From Pseudoalteromonas sp. H71 (GTDB lineage: Bacteria; Pseudomonadota; Gammaproteobacteria; Enterobacterales; Alteromonadaceae), in the NCBI RefSeq assembly GCF_001468485.1, contig NZ_LODI01000007.1:54339-94491 (forward strand): a stretch of DNA of 40,153 nucleotides, in the 5' to 3' direction. Both the position numbers and the translations under genes were made by a program. Each line of letters starts with the position of its first letter. Within the stretch, counting starts at the first letter, position 1. The notes under the pieces were generated by a model. The model made no database searches, was not told where the DNA came from, and was given only the letters and a program-made list of their open reading frames with translations. This document shows positions 25,911 through 34,716 of this stretch, one piece after another.

Positions 25911-26924
25911 TTGAAATTGCGCATACTTCTATTAAATATCTACTTGTTATTATTCATTTTTAGCACCGCAGCATCAAGTGCAAATGTAATGGTACAAAAA
26001 GTAACAACGGAACGTACAAAAGAAGAGGTGAAATCTGTAGGAAATGCAGAAGCAATTCATTCCGTTATATTATTCCCTGCTGTTGGTGATAGAGTTACAG
26101 CAGTTCACTTTAAACCGGGTAACTTTGTTAAAGAAGGAGATGTTTTAGTTGAACTAGACTCTCGTAGGCAAAAAGCAGCCCTTCAACAAGCAGAAATAAC
26201 CCTAGCAGACACTCAGCGTACACTTAACAGACTCAGCGAAAGTCACAAAAAAGGGGCAATCCCTAAAAGTGACTTAGATGATGCGAAAACTCTGCATGCA
26301 CTTGCCGAGGTTGCACTTATCAATGCAAAAACAGACCTAGAAGATAGAACAGTACTTGCGCCATTCGATGGTGTGATGGGGCTTACTGATGTTGAAAAAG
26401 GGGATCGCATTACTGAGCAAACAGCCATAGCGACTATTGATGATACCCGCAGTTTGTATATCAACTTTAACGCACCTGAGTCAGCTGTCTCTATGCTAAA
26501 AAATAAAGGCATTGTGGAAGTAACACCATGGCAAAGTGCAAAAGCCATTAATGCTCAAGTTTCATATTTAGATTCGCGAATAAATCCACAAACCCGTACC
26601 TTACGTGTTAAAGCAAAACTGGAAAATACAAATGATCAGTTTATGCCAGGTATGAGCTTTCGAATTAATATTACAATGCAAGGGGAGTCATACGCGGTTG
26701 TGCCTGAAGCTGCACTTATGTGGGGAGCAACAGGTCCCTACGTTTGGAAAAGTATAAATAAAAAAGCTACGCGTATTGATGTAAAAATAGAGCAACGCTT
26801 AGCTGGGCGATTGCTAGTTTCAGGTAACTTAAATGAGAACGATATATTGGTTGTTGAAGGCGTGCAACGTCTACGCGAAAACCAAGCATTAACGTTCGCC
26901 AATGTCAGTAATTTAGAGGAATAA
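25911..26924 (+). CDS. RND efflux periplasmic adaptor subunit (membrane fusion protein)
   Basis: Links the inner-membrane RND pump to an outer-membrane channel. The 337 residues have a signal peptide (about 1-25, ending ASSA, without a lipobox cysteine), split lipoyl halves (FKPGNFVKEGDVLVELD near 65-80 and DRTVLAPFDGVMGL near 145-158), an alpha-helical hairpin (about 85-140), and beta-barrel and membrane-proximal domains. The start is a TTG at 25911; AGGTGG lies four bases upstream, so a TTG six bases further in is also possible. The stop is two bases before the pump gene. No TolC-like gene is near, so a channel encoded elsewhere is presumed. Confidence 0.9.
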   Translation: MKLRILLLNIYLLLFIFSTAASSANVMVQKVTTERTKEEVKSVGNAEAIHSVILFPAVGDRVTAVHFKPGNFVKEGDVLVELDSRRQKAALQQAEITLADTQRTLNRLSESHKKGAIPKSDLDDAKTLHALAEVALINAKTDLEDRTVLAPFDGVMGLTDVEKGDRITEQTAIATIDDTRSLYINFNAPESAVSMLKNKGIVEVTPWQSAKAINAQVSYLDSRINPQTRTLRVKAKLENTNDQFMPGMSFRINITMQGESYAVVPEAALMWGATGPYVWKSINKKATRIDVKIEQRLAGRLLVSGNLNENDILVVEGVQRLRENQALTFANVSNLEE

Positions 26925-26926
26925 TA

Positions 26927-29900
26927 ATGAAAAATTCCCCTATGATGCAAGATCTCCCTTCAATGGCAATCCGCCGACCTGTTCTTATTGTTGTTTTAAA
27001 TCTATTAATTATAATTGCCGGTTTAGCTGCAATCGCTGGCATTGAAGTTAGAGAGTTACCAGATGTTGATAGACCGCGTATAACAGTCTCAGCATCATTT
27101 CCTGGTGGGTCACCCGAAACGGTTGATACAGAAGTAACCAGCAAACTAGAAGGGGCGATAGCCCGGGTGAGTGGAGTTAAATCAATACGTGCACAAAGTG
27201 AAGAGGGAAGTGCTCGTATTGTTGTTGAATTTCGCCCTGGCGTTGACTTAGACAATGCAGCTAACGAAACCAGAGAGTCTGTCGCTCGTGTACAACGAGA
27301 GTTACCAGAGGAGGTGGAGCGTGTTGCCATTATCAAAGCCGATAACGATGCAGAAGCGGTTGTATCGCTCACTGTGTCAAGTAGTAGTCTGGCTCTTGAA
27401 GCCCTTACTGAGCGAGTCGAAACCGATTTAGCACCTCAATTTCTAACAATACCAGGCGTTGCCGATGTAAGGTTGAACGGAGACCGTAAACGCGTTTTAC
27501 GTGTACGTTTAGATCCCCTAAAATTAAGCAGTTTTAATCTTACTATTCCTGATGTAGCAGACGTTTTACGAGAAGCGCCCTTTGATGTACCCGCGGGTAG
27601 CCTTAAATCAAGTGACCAACAAGTAATTGTTAGAGCCGATGCAACTTCTATTACACCTAGTGAAGTTGCAGATATTATTGTTAGCGGTGATACACGAGTA
27701 GGTGATATTGCATCGGTCTATTTTGGTCCTGCAGATCCACGCTCTATGGTTCGTTTAGATGGCAAACCCGTAATTGGTATGGAGGTTATTCGCCAAGCAC
27801 AGTCTAATACAATTGAAATATCGGATGAAGTTCTTCAGTTGCTCGAAAACATGCGCAAACGATTCCCTGAGCTCGAATTTACGCTAACCTCAGATGACGC
27901 GCAATTTATAAGAAGCTCAGTTGATGAAGTCATCAACTCCTTAGTGCTTACCGTTTTGTTAGTGGTAATAACATTATGGGTATTCATAGGTTCGTGGCGC
28001 GCTACACTTGTGCCTGCTTTTGCTATACCTGTTGCGCTTATAGGTTCACTTGCTCTTATTTGGACCCTTGGTTTTTCTATCAATATACTCACTTTATTAG
28101 CGCTTGTGCTAGCCACGGGTTTAATAGTCGATGATGCAATTGTTGTGAGTGAAAACATACAACGTCAAAGAGGCTTAGGACTTGGTCGGCGCGCTGCCGC
28201 TGTCATAGGTACGAGAGAAGTATTTTTTGCGGTTTTTGCCACAACTGCGGTATTGGGAGCGGTTTTCATTCCTATTGCTTTTTTACCTTCTACTGCAGGA
28301 CGATTATTTAGAGAGTTTGGCGGGGTGCTTGCCGGCGCCGTTATTATTTCAAGTTTTGTTGCATTATCACTTGTTCCTGCATTGACTTCAAAATTAAAAC
28401 TGAAAAAACAAAGCAACCACCCGTTTGCTAAAGTAGGCAATAAGCTCGTTAAGCTTTACAGTACAACCATAAAAAGTGTTTTGAACCGTGCTTGGTTAGT
28501 TCTCATTGCGTGCATATTAATAGCCTTTGGTTCTGGTGCATTGTATCTAAACCTCGATAACGAACTTTTACCAACAGAGGACAGGGGCAAAATACGAATT
28601 TTTGCCAGAGGACCTGATGGTGTAGGTTTGAACTTTATGGACAGGCAAGCAATGCAGATGGAAGATATTTTGTTGCCTTTCGTAGAAAGTGGTGAAATAG
28701 AATCTATTTACACCGTTGTTGGGCAATGGGACCCTAATATTGTGTTTATAACGGTTCCTCTTAAGCATTGGGATGACCGCCAATTTACTCAGCAAGAAAT
28801 CATTAATAAAATTCGTGGTCCGTTAGGTGAAATTCCAGGCGCAGCCGGACGTGCATCGGGTTCAAACAGTTTAAATTTAAGAGGCCAAGGTGGCGGAATA
28901 GAAATCGCTTTATTAGGCCAAGACTACCAACAAATTTTTATTGCTGCGCAAGACTTTGCAAAACAAATTGAAAATGCAATCCCAGGTACAGCGCCTGTGC
29001 GAGTATCTTATCAGCCGTCACAACCACAATTACGTGTAAATATTGATAGACGAAGAGCCGAAGAGTTGGGTGTATCGCTAAGTGATATTTCAATTACACT
29101 TCGTGCCGCCATAAATGGTGATGATATTGCTGATTTAAACATTGGCGACCAATCAATACCTATTATGTTGCAAGTGCAAAACCAAGTTATTCAAGATCCA
29201 AGTGATTTAGCAAACCTGTATGTGGCAAGTTCACAAGGAAGGTTAGTCCCAATTAGTAGCTTAGCTAATATTAGTGAAGAGGGCGTTGCTGCAGAGCTTG
29301 AGCGTCATGCTCAGCGTCGTGCTATTGAATTGGATATGGAATTACCCAATGGGATGACGATTGCAGATATAGTCGAGCAAATTCGTAATTTGTCTCAGCA
29401 ATCTTTGCCTCAGGGCATTACTCTTGCGTTTAAAGGCGAAGCGCTGACCTTCGAAGAAACTGCAAACGAAGTCCTTCTAACTTACGTTTTAGCATTCTTA
29501 ATTGTATTGCTTGTATTAGCTGCTCAATTCGAAAGTGTTAACAGTGCCATAGTGGTAATGCTAACGGTTCCATTTGGTATTACCTCTGCCATCTTAGCGC
29601 TGTATTTAACGAATACGTCTCTCAATATTTATTCGCAAATTGGCTTAGTAATGTTGATTGGTCTGATTGCAAAAAATGCTATTTTACTGGTTGAATTTGC
29701 AGACCAACTTCGCGATCAAGGCTTATCTGTGCGTGAGGCCGTTGAAGAGGCTGCGCTGGTTAGGCTACGTCCAATCACTATGACACTCGTTTCTACGTTG
29801 CTTGGTGCACTACCATTAATATTATCAAGTGGGGCAGGTGCCGAAGCGCGTAATGCAATAGGTTGGGTTGTATTTGGTGGGCTGTCGCTTGCTGTTTTAT

Positions 29901-30007
29901 TTACTTTATACTTAACACCAGTCATCTATTTAGGGCTTGCGCGTTTTACTAAGCCAAGAGGGGATGAAACTAAACAGCTTGCTCAAGAGCTTGAACATAC
30001 AGAGTAA
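26927..30007 (+). CDS. RND multidrug-type efflux permease (AcrB/HAE1-like)
   Basis: Proton-driven trimeric inner-membrane pump. The 1026 residues show the AcrB layout: TM1 (about 16-35), a large periplasmic porter domain, TM2-TM6, TM7, a second periplasmic domain and TM8-TM12. Proton-relay residues are present as the Asp pair in TM4 (GLIVDDAIVVSEN) and the Lys in TM10 (GLIAKNAILLVEFA). FPGGSPETVDTEV and DVDRPRITV are typical of hydrophobe/amphiphile (HAE1) pumps rather than heavy-metal pumps. AGAGGA before the ATG is its ribosome binding site. The substrate cannot be deduced. Confidence 0.95.
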   Translation: MKNSPMMQDLPSMAIRRPVLIVVLNLLIIIAGLAAIAGIEVRELPDVDRPRITVSASFPGGSPETVDTEVTSKLEGAIARVSGVKSIRAQSEEGSARIVVEFRPGVDLDNAANETRESVARVQRELPEEVERVAIIKADNDAEAVVSLTVSSSSLALEALTERVETDLAPQFLTIPGVADVRLNGDRKRVLRVRLDPLKLSSFNLTIPDVADVLREAPFDVPAGSLKSSDQQVIVRADATSITPSEVADIIVSGDTRVGDIASVYFGPADPRSMVRLDGKPVIGMEVIRQAQSNTIEISDEVLQLLENMRKRFPELEFTLTSDDAQFIRSSVDEVINSLVLTVLLVVITLWVFIGSWRATLVPAFAIPVALIGSLALIWTLGFSINILTLLALVLATGLIVDDAIVVSENIQRQRGLGLGRRAAAVIGTREVFFAVFATTAVLGAVFIPIAFLPSTAGRLFREFGGVLAGAVIISSFVALSLVPALTSKLKLKKQSNHPFAKVGNKLVKLYSTTIKSVLNRAWLVLIACILIAFGSGALYLNLDNELLPTEDRGKIRIFARGPDGVGLNFMDRQAMQMEDILLPFVESGEIESIYTVVGQWDPNIVFITVPLKHWDDRQFTQQEIINKIRGPLGEIPGAAGRASGSNSLNLRGQGGGIEIALLGQDYQQIFIAAQDFAKQIENAIPGTAPVRVSYQPSQPQLRVNIDRRRAEELGVSLSDISITLRAAINGDDIADLNIGDQSIPIMLQVQNQVIQDPSDLANLYVASSQGRLVPISSLANISEEGVAAELERHAQRRAIELDMELPNGMTIADIVEQIRNLSQQSLPQGITLAFKGEALTFEETANEVLLTYVLAFLIVLLVLAAQFESVNSAIVVMLTVPFGITSAILALYLTNTSLNIYSQIGLVMLIGLIAKNAILLVEFADQLRDQGLSVREAVEEAALVRLRPITMTLVSTLLGALPLILSSGAGAEARNAIGWVVFGGLSLAVLFTLYLTPVIYLGLARFTKPRGDETKQLAQELEHTE

Positions 30008-30017
30008 ATCTTTATGA

Positions 30018-30058
30018 GCCTAATTAATCTTTTTTCTTTAAAAAACGGTTAATTAGGC
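30018..30058 (+). terminator. Hairpin after the RND permease (weak terminator)
   Basis: GCCTAATTAA (30018-30027) pairs with TTAATTAGGC (30049-30058); the interior (TTTTTTC..., then AAAAAA) can pair too. No T run follows, so it may be a weak terminator or an mRNA 3'-end stabiliser. Confidence 0.45.
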
Positions 30059-30095
30059 CCACAATTGCATTACTGGATATTAGTAGGGATCTATA

Positions 30096-31991
30096 ATGCA
30101 AAGCGAGCAAATTGAAATAGCGCAATTTTTATCACAACACCCTCCTTTTGATGATCTTCCTCAAAAAGCATTAGATGAACTTGCCCAACAAGTTGAAGTC
30201 AGTTACTTCAGGGCTAATACCGATATTTTACAATATGGCCAAGACATAGCTGATTTATACATAATAAGAAGTGGCTCTGTTGAAATGTACCGACGTGATG
30301 GTGAGCTGTATAATCGTTTGGCCACCGCAGGAATATTTGGGCAAATGGGGTTACTAATGAATCGAAAGGTGCGTTTTCCGGCTACAGCGCTCGAAGACAC
30401 CTTAGTTTATTGTATAAACGTTGACATTTTTTTGCAGTATTGTGATGAATATGAAGTATTTGCAGATTACTTTGAAACGGATGGTAACGTGCGTTTGCAT
30501 CAGGCAATTGTAGAACAAGCCGATGGAAACGATTTAACGACTGCCAAAGTTAAATCGTTACTTCACCGAGAGGTTGTCACAGTTGACGCAACTGAAACAG
30601 TAAAAAATATTGCACAGCTAATGACTGATGAATCGGTATCGTCAGTGCTAGTTACCGACGTTAATAAGCCCGTAAATAACGACCCCCAAGAAGATGACGG
30701 GCAAGTTGTTGGCATAATAACAGATAAAGATTTACGTACTAAAGTTGTGGCGCAGGGGCTTGCTTTCAACACACCTGCACACGTTATTATGTCCACAAAC
30801 TTAGTACTACTTGATCAAAATGACTATATTTTTGAAGCTGTGTTGGCCATGCTCAGAGATAACTTACATCATCTTCCAGTGGTACAAAAAAAACGGCCGA
30901 TAGGTGTTATTTCTTTATCAGATATTTTGCGTTATGAATCGCAGAGTAGCTTATTGTTGGTGCGTGGTATATTGGCACAGCAGTCTGTGGAAGATTTAGC
31001 CCACTATGCAAATCAACTTCCCCGTGTATTTGTGCGCATGGTAAATGAAGACGCTAACTCTCACATGGTTGGTACTGCAATGGCTGTCATTGGCCGTACC
31101 TTTAAACAACGACTGTTAATACTTGCAGAAGAAAAGTTCGGCCCGCCGCCAGTACCTTACTGCTTTATTGCATTAGGCTCTATGGCAAGGGATGAACAAC
31201 TTATTGTTACCGACCAAGATAATGCACTCATATTAGATAATAGTTATGACGATGAAAAACATAATACATATTTTCAAAACTTAAGTGACTTTGTTTGTTA
31301 TGGATTAGCTCAATGTGGCTATAGCTATTGCGACGGTGAAATTATGGCATCCTTTAAAAAGTGGCGAAAAACACAAGACCAATGGTTTGAGCAATTTTCC
31401 CAATGGATTGCTGAGCCTAAACCACAGGCTTTGCTTAATAGCTCTATATTTTTTGATTTAGACGGTGTGTGGGGTAAAACAAAGTGGGCTGATGAGTTAA
31501 AAACATTTATTGCAAAGCAAAGTGCAAGTAACAGAGTGTTTTTAGCTAACATGGCATCAAATGCACGAAATAGAACACCTCCTCTTGGTTTTTTTAAAGG
31601 GTTTGTTCTCGAGCACAACGGACAGCATCAAAAGTCTATGAACTTAAAACGACGCGGTACTGCGCCATTAAGTGATGTAGTGCGTGTTCATGCACTTGCA
31701 ATTGGATCTCGTAAGCAAAATTCATTTGATCGCTTAGAAGATATTATAGAAGCCAATGTTTTACCTGAAGGTAAAGCGCAAGATTTACGTGATGCGTTAG
31801 AGTACATTTCAATGACGCGAATACGCCATCAGGCATGGCAAATTGAACAGGGTGAAGCACCCGATAATAACCTTGACCCTCATTTACTTTCTCCTTTCGA
31901 ACAGCGACATTTGAAAGATGCTTTTGCTATTTTAGATAAGGCGCAAAGTTACCTTAAATTTTGTTATAGCGCACACTCAGGTGTGAAATAA
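30096..31991 (+). CDS. cNMP-binding/CBS/DUF294 putative nucleotidyltransferase signalling protein
   Basis: A 631-residue cytoplasmic protein. Residues about 15-135 are a cyclic-nucleotide-binding-like domain (IIRSGSVEMYRR, GQMGLL). About 150-285 hold two CBS domains (VGIITDKDLR and GVISLSDILR). About 300-440 are the DUF294 nucleotidyltransferase-like domain with GSMARDEQ and DQD (361-376), the metal-ligand pattern of GlnD-type enzymes. The rest is the DUF294 C-terminal helical domain. It is probably a sensor that modifies a partner; target and ligand are unknown. The downstream exonuclease starts three bases after its stop. This pair often lies beside the acetate permease actP in gammaproteobacteria, which is missing here. 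Confidence 0.9.
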   Translation: MQSEQIEIAQFLSQHPPFDDLPQKALDELAQQVEVSYFRANTDILQYGQDIADLYIIRSGSVEMYRRDGELYNRLATAGIFGQMGLLMNRKVRFPATALEDTLVYCINVDIFLQYCDEYEVFADYFETDGNVRLHQAIVEQADGNDLTTAKVKSLLHREVVTVDATETVKNIAQLMTDESVSSVLVTDVNKPVNNDPQEDDGQVVGIITDKDLRTKVVAQGLAFNTPAHVIMSTNLVLLDQNDYIFEAVLAMLRDNLHHLPVVQKKRPIGVISLSDILRYESQSSLLLVRGILAQQSVEDLAHYANQLPRVFVRMVNEDANSHMVGTAMAVIGRTFKQRLLILAEEKFGPPPVPYCFIALGSMARDEQLIVTDQDNALILDNSYDDEKHNTYFQNLSDFVCYGLAQCGYSYCDGEIMASFKKWRKTQDQWFEQFSQWIAEPKPQALLNSSIFFDLDGVWGKTKWADELKTFIAKQSASNRVFLANMASNARNRTPPLGFFKGFVLEHNGQHQKSMNLKRRGTAPLSDVVRVHALAIGSRKQNSFDRLEDIIEANVLPEGKAQDLRDALEYISMTRIRHQAWQIEQGEAPDNNLDPHLLSPFEQRHLKDAFAILDKAQSYLKFCYSAHSGVK

Positions 31992-31994
31992 TCT

Positions 31995-32699
31995 ATGTTT
32001 TTTAAAGAAGTAATAAACTGGAAAATACGTTATGCACAGCTTGCCGATGATGCGCAAAATAATTTAATAAAAGAGTTTTATTTATCGGCATTTAGCAATG
32101 CTAACGCCGCTGTAAAAGAGATTTCTTTTGTTGCATTAGATTTTGAAACAACAGGGCTAAATAGCCAAACAGATGATATTGTGAGTGTAGGATTAGTTCC
32201 TTTTACATTAACGCGAATATACTGTAAACAGAGCAAGCACTGGCTTGTTCAGCCAAGACGAAACCTAAGTGAATCGTCTATTGTGATCCACGGTATTACT
32301 CATAATGATGTAGATAACGCGCCCGACTTTGACAACATTATTGCTCCTTTGCTTGATGCGTTACGTGCTAAGGTGATTGTTGTTCACTATGCGGCAATCG
32401 AACGTGGCTTTTTAAACAGTGCCTTAGTATTGCGTTTAAGAGAGCATATTGAGTTTATGGTTGTTGATACCATGGAACTTGAGCGCAGAGCGCTCAAGGC
32501 AAAACAAGGCTTAATTGGGCAGTTATTTAACTCTAAATTGGGGTCGTTGAGGCTAAATGACTGTCGCAAACGTTATTCACTACCAGTTTATGAAGGGCAT
32601 CATGCGCTAACTGATGCGCTTGCAACAGCTGAACTATTGCAAGCTCAATTACGCCATCATTACACTGAAGATACCCCATTGTGTGAGATATGGAGCTGA
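31995..32699 (+). CDS. DnaQ-family 3'-5' exonuclease
   Basis: A 234-residue DEDDh exonuclease resembling the epsilon proofreading subunit. Exo I is ALDFETTGL (about 47-55), Exo II has the HYAAIERGFL segment (about 131-140), and Exo III is HHALTDALATAEL (about 202-214), so all acidic residues and the His are in place. The first 40 residues are a helical extension typical of the version coupled to DUF294 proteins. There is no obvious ribosome binding site; translation is probably coupled to the gene upstream, three bases away. Its substrate is unknown. It is not the replicative epsilon subunit by context. Confidence 0.88.
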   Translation: MFFKEVINWKIRYAQLADDAQNNLIKEFYLSAFSNANAAVKEISFVALDFETTGLNSQTDDIVSVGLVPFTLTRIYCKQSKHWLVQPRRNLSESSIVIHGITHNDVDNAPDFDNIIAPLLDALRAKVIVVHYAAIERGFLNSALVLRLREHIEFMVVDTMELERRALKAKQGLIGQLFNSKLGSLRLNDCRKRYSLPVYEGHHALTDALATAELLQAQLRHHYTEDTPLCEIWS

Positions 32700-32712
32700 A
32701 CACATACAAATA

Positions 32713-32745
32713 AAAACGCCGCAAAAAATGCGGCGTTTTATTATT
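32713..32745. terminator. Bidirectional terminator between the exonuclease and BCCT genes
   Basis: AAAACGCCGCA (32713-32723) pairs with TGCGGCGTTTT (32729-32739) around an AAAAA loop. A and T runs flank both sides, so it can stop the convergent transcripts. Confidence 0.85.
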
Positions 32746-32754
32746 ATTAATTTA

Positions 32755-34335
32755 TTATTTAGTCGGTCTAGGCTCAGTTCTTAAACCTAACAACAAGCTC
32801 ACACACATAAGTAAAAGCACAAACGTAAATGGTAAGCCTGTTGAAACTGCACCTGCTTGTAAGGCCTCAATAGCCTGTGTTCCGCCAATCCACAACAATG
32901 CTGCGGCAATAGCGCCCTCAACCGTAGCCCAAAATATACGTTGTGGAACAGGGGCGTCAATTTTACCACCAGCGGTAATAGAGTCGATGACTAACGAACC
33001 AGAGTCTGAAGAGGTAATAAAAAATACAAGTACAAGCACAATCGCAATAAACGATAATATATTTGCAAGCGGAAGCTCATCTAACATCTGAAACATTGCT
33101 AAAGGAACCTCAGTTAAGCCATTAAGCCCAAGCGCGCCTACACCATTTATAATTTGGTCAATTGCAATACCACCGTAAATAGACATCCACAATACCGTTA
33201 CTAACGTTGGGATTAGTAAAACAGCGATTAAAAATTCACGAATAGTGCGCCCACGTGAAACACGAGCTATAAACATGCCAACGAAAGGTGACCACGAAAT
33301 CCACCATGCCCAGTAAAATACAGTCCAACCGTGCATCCATGTTTCGTCTTCACGGCCATGTGGGTTGCTTAAAGGAATAATGTTTTCAACATAGCCCATC
33401 ACGGTATTTGGAATGTTGCCCATAGCTACAGCAAATCCCACAAGGCAAACAAACAATAACAATACAAACGCTATTAGCATGTTTATATTACTAAGTAGTT
33501 TTACACCGCCATCAATGCCGCGAACAACAGAGATAACCGCTAATAAAGTAACCCCTACAATCACTAATATTTGCGAACCAATACCGCCTTCTAAACCAAA
33601 GACATGATTAATACCTGCAGAGGCTTGTTGGGCACCCAATCCTAGAGAGGTAGCTAGACCAAACAAAGTCGCCAAAACAGCCAAAATATCAATAATGTGA
33701 CCCGGCCATCCCCACGCCTTATCACCTAAAATAGGGTAAAAAATCGAACGTATTGAGAGTGGTAGCCCTTTGTTGTAAGCAAAAAAAGCAAGGGATAAAC
33801 TCACCACTGCATAGATTGCCCACGGATGAAGACCCCAGTGAAACATGGTTGCTCCCATAGCTAGCTTTGCCGCTTCTGGCGTGTTTGCTGCAACGTTTAG
33901 CGGTGTTTCGTACCAACCAGTATAATAAGCAACAGGTTCAGCTACACCCCAAAACATAAGGCCAATACCCATACCCGCTGCAAATAACATGGCAAGCCAT
34001 GAAAGACGTGTATGAGATGGTTTAGCTTCACTTCCTCCTAAGCGTATATTTCCATATGGAGATACAATAAGTGCTAAACAGAAAACGACAAAAAAGTTAG
34101 CAGCCCACATAAATAGCGCATCGAAGTTATTAATGATATCGAATTTAATTGTATCTAGTGCCGTTTTAGCAGTTTTTGGCTCAGTAACAAGTAAGGCAAC
34201 TAAAAATAAAATAATAAGACCCGCACTTATCCCAAAAACAGGGTTATGAATATCAAACCCCCACTTTTGAACGTTATCCTGTCCTACGGTGTAATCTGTA
34301 TTGTCGATACTATATTTGTCATGATTTTCCTTCAT
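32755..34335 (-). CDS. BCCT-family betaine/carnitine/choline transporter
   Basis: Secondary transporter for compatible solutes, with 12 predicted membrane segments over 526 residues. The glycine-rich stretch AAGMGIGLMFWGVAEP (about 116-131) is the unwound TM segment of the family. The tryptophan-rich core segment YWAWWISWSPFVGMFIARVSRG (residues about 341-362, longer than quoted motifs elsewhere) forms the substrate box. The GMGIG form is typical of sodium-coupled members such as BetP/OpuD, so glycine betaine or a related osmolyte is likely, in line with a marine lifestyle. GAGGT six bases before the ATG is its ribosome binding site. The C-terminal tail is short, without a long osmosensing extension. 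Confidence 0.92.
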   Translation of the reverse strand: MKENHDKYSIDNTDYTVGQDNVQKWGFDIHNPVFGISAGLIILFLVALLVTEPKTAKTALDTIKFDIINNFDALFMWAANFFVVFCLALIVSPYGNIRLGGSEAKPSHTRLSWLAMLFAAGMGIGLMFWGVAEPVAYYTGWYETPLNVAANTPEAAKLAMGATMFHWGLHPWAIYAVVSLSLAFFAYNKGLPLSIRSIFYPILGDKAWGWPGHIIDILAVLATLFGLATSLGLGAQQASAGINHVFGLEGGIGSQILVIVGVTLLAVISVVRGIDGGVKLLSNINMLIAFVLLLFVCLVGFAVAMGNIPNTVMGYVENIIPLSNPHGREDETWMHGWTVFYWAWWISWSPFVGMFIARVSRGRTIREFLIAVLLIPTLVTVLWMSIYGGIAIDQIINGVGALGLNGLTEVPLAMFQMLDELPLANILSFIAIVLVLVFFITSSDSGSLVIDSITAGGKIDAPVPQRIFWATVEGAIAAALLWIGGTQAIEALQAGAVSTGLPFTFVLLLMCVSLLLGLRTEPRPTK

Positions 34336-34716
34336 GCAATACCTCTTTTTTAATTATAAATAACTGGTTTATCCAGCCGCCCATTAGATACATTAGTCTA
34401 TATACAGAGAATGAAAAATAATTCGAAGACTAACTAATAATATTCCTATCTTACAGATGATATGAAGTTACATAAACGTTTAAAGTAACAAATAGTCAAA
34501 ATATCGTGTTTTTTGGGTATTGTTAGCCATATAAATAGCGATTTTAGAAATTAATGATATGCAGGCAATATTTATAAGGTTAGAACTTAAACTATAATTT
34601 AACAAATAGTTATTTATAAACTAAGTGGTCTATTAAGGTTGGGAGGTAAACTGTAATAAATGGGGTGGGGGAGTTTTATACACTGCATAAAATTTATGCA
34701 GTGTATAAATTAGTGC
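34336..34716. other. 381-base intergenic region between BCCT and asnB genes
   Basis: Must hold the BCCT promoter (minus strand), which I could not define with confidence, and holds the asnB 3' hairpin at 34675-34709. It is AT-rich apart from a short G-rich run (GGGGTGGGGGAG, about 34661-34672). No open frame is supported. Confidence 0.5.
34675..34709 (-). terminator. Long perfect inverted repeat after asnB
   Basis: Two 17-base arms (34675-34691 and 34693-34709) are exact reverse complements around a single base, 7 bases beyond the asnB stop. On the minus strand it is followed by AACTCCCC rather than T. It is probably a terminator or mRNA-end stabiliser; a protein-binding site is possible. 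Confidence 0.55.
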
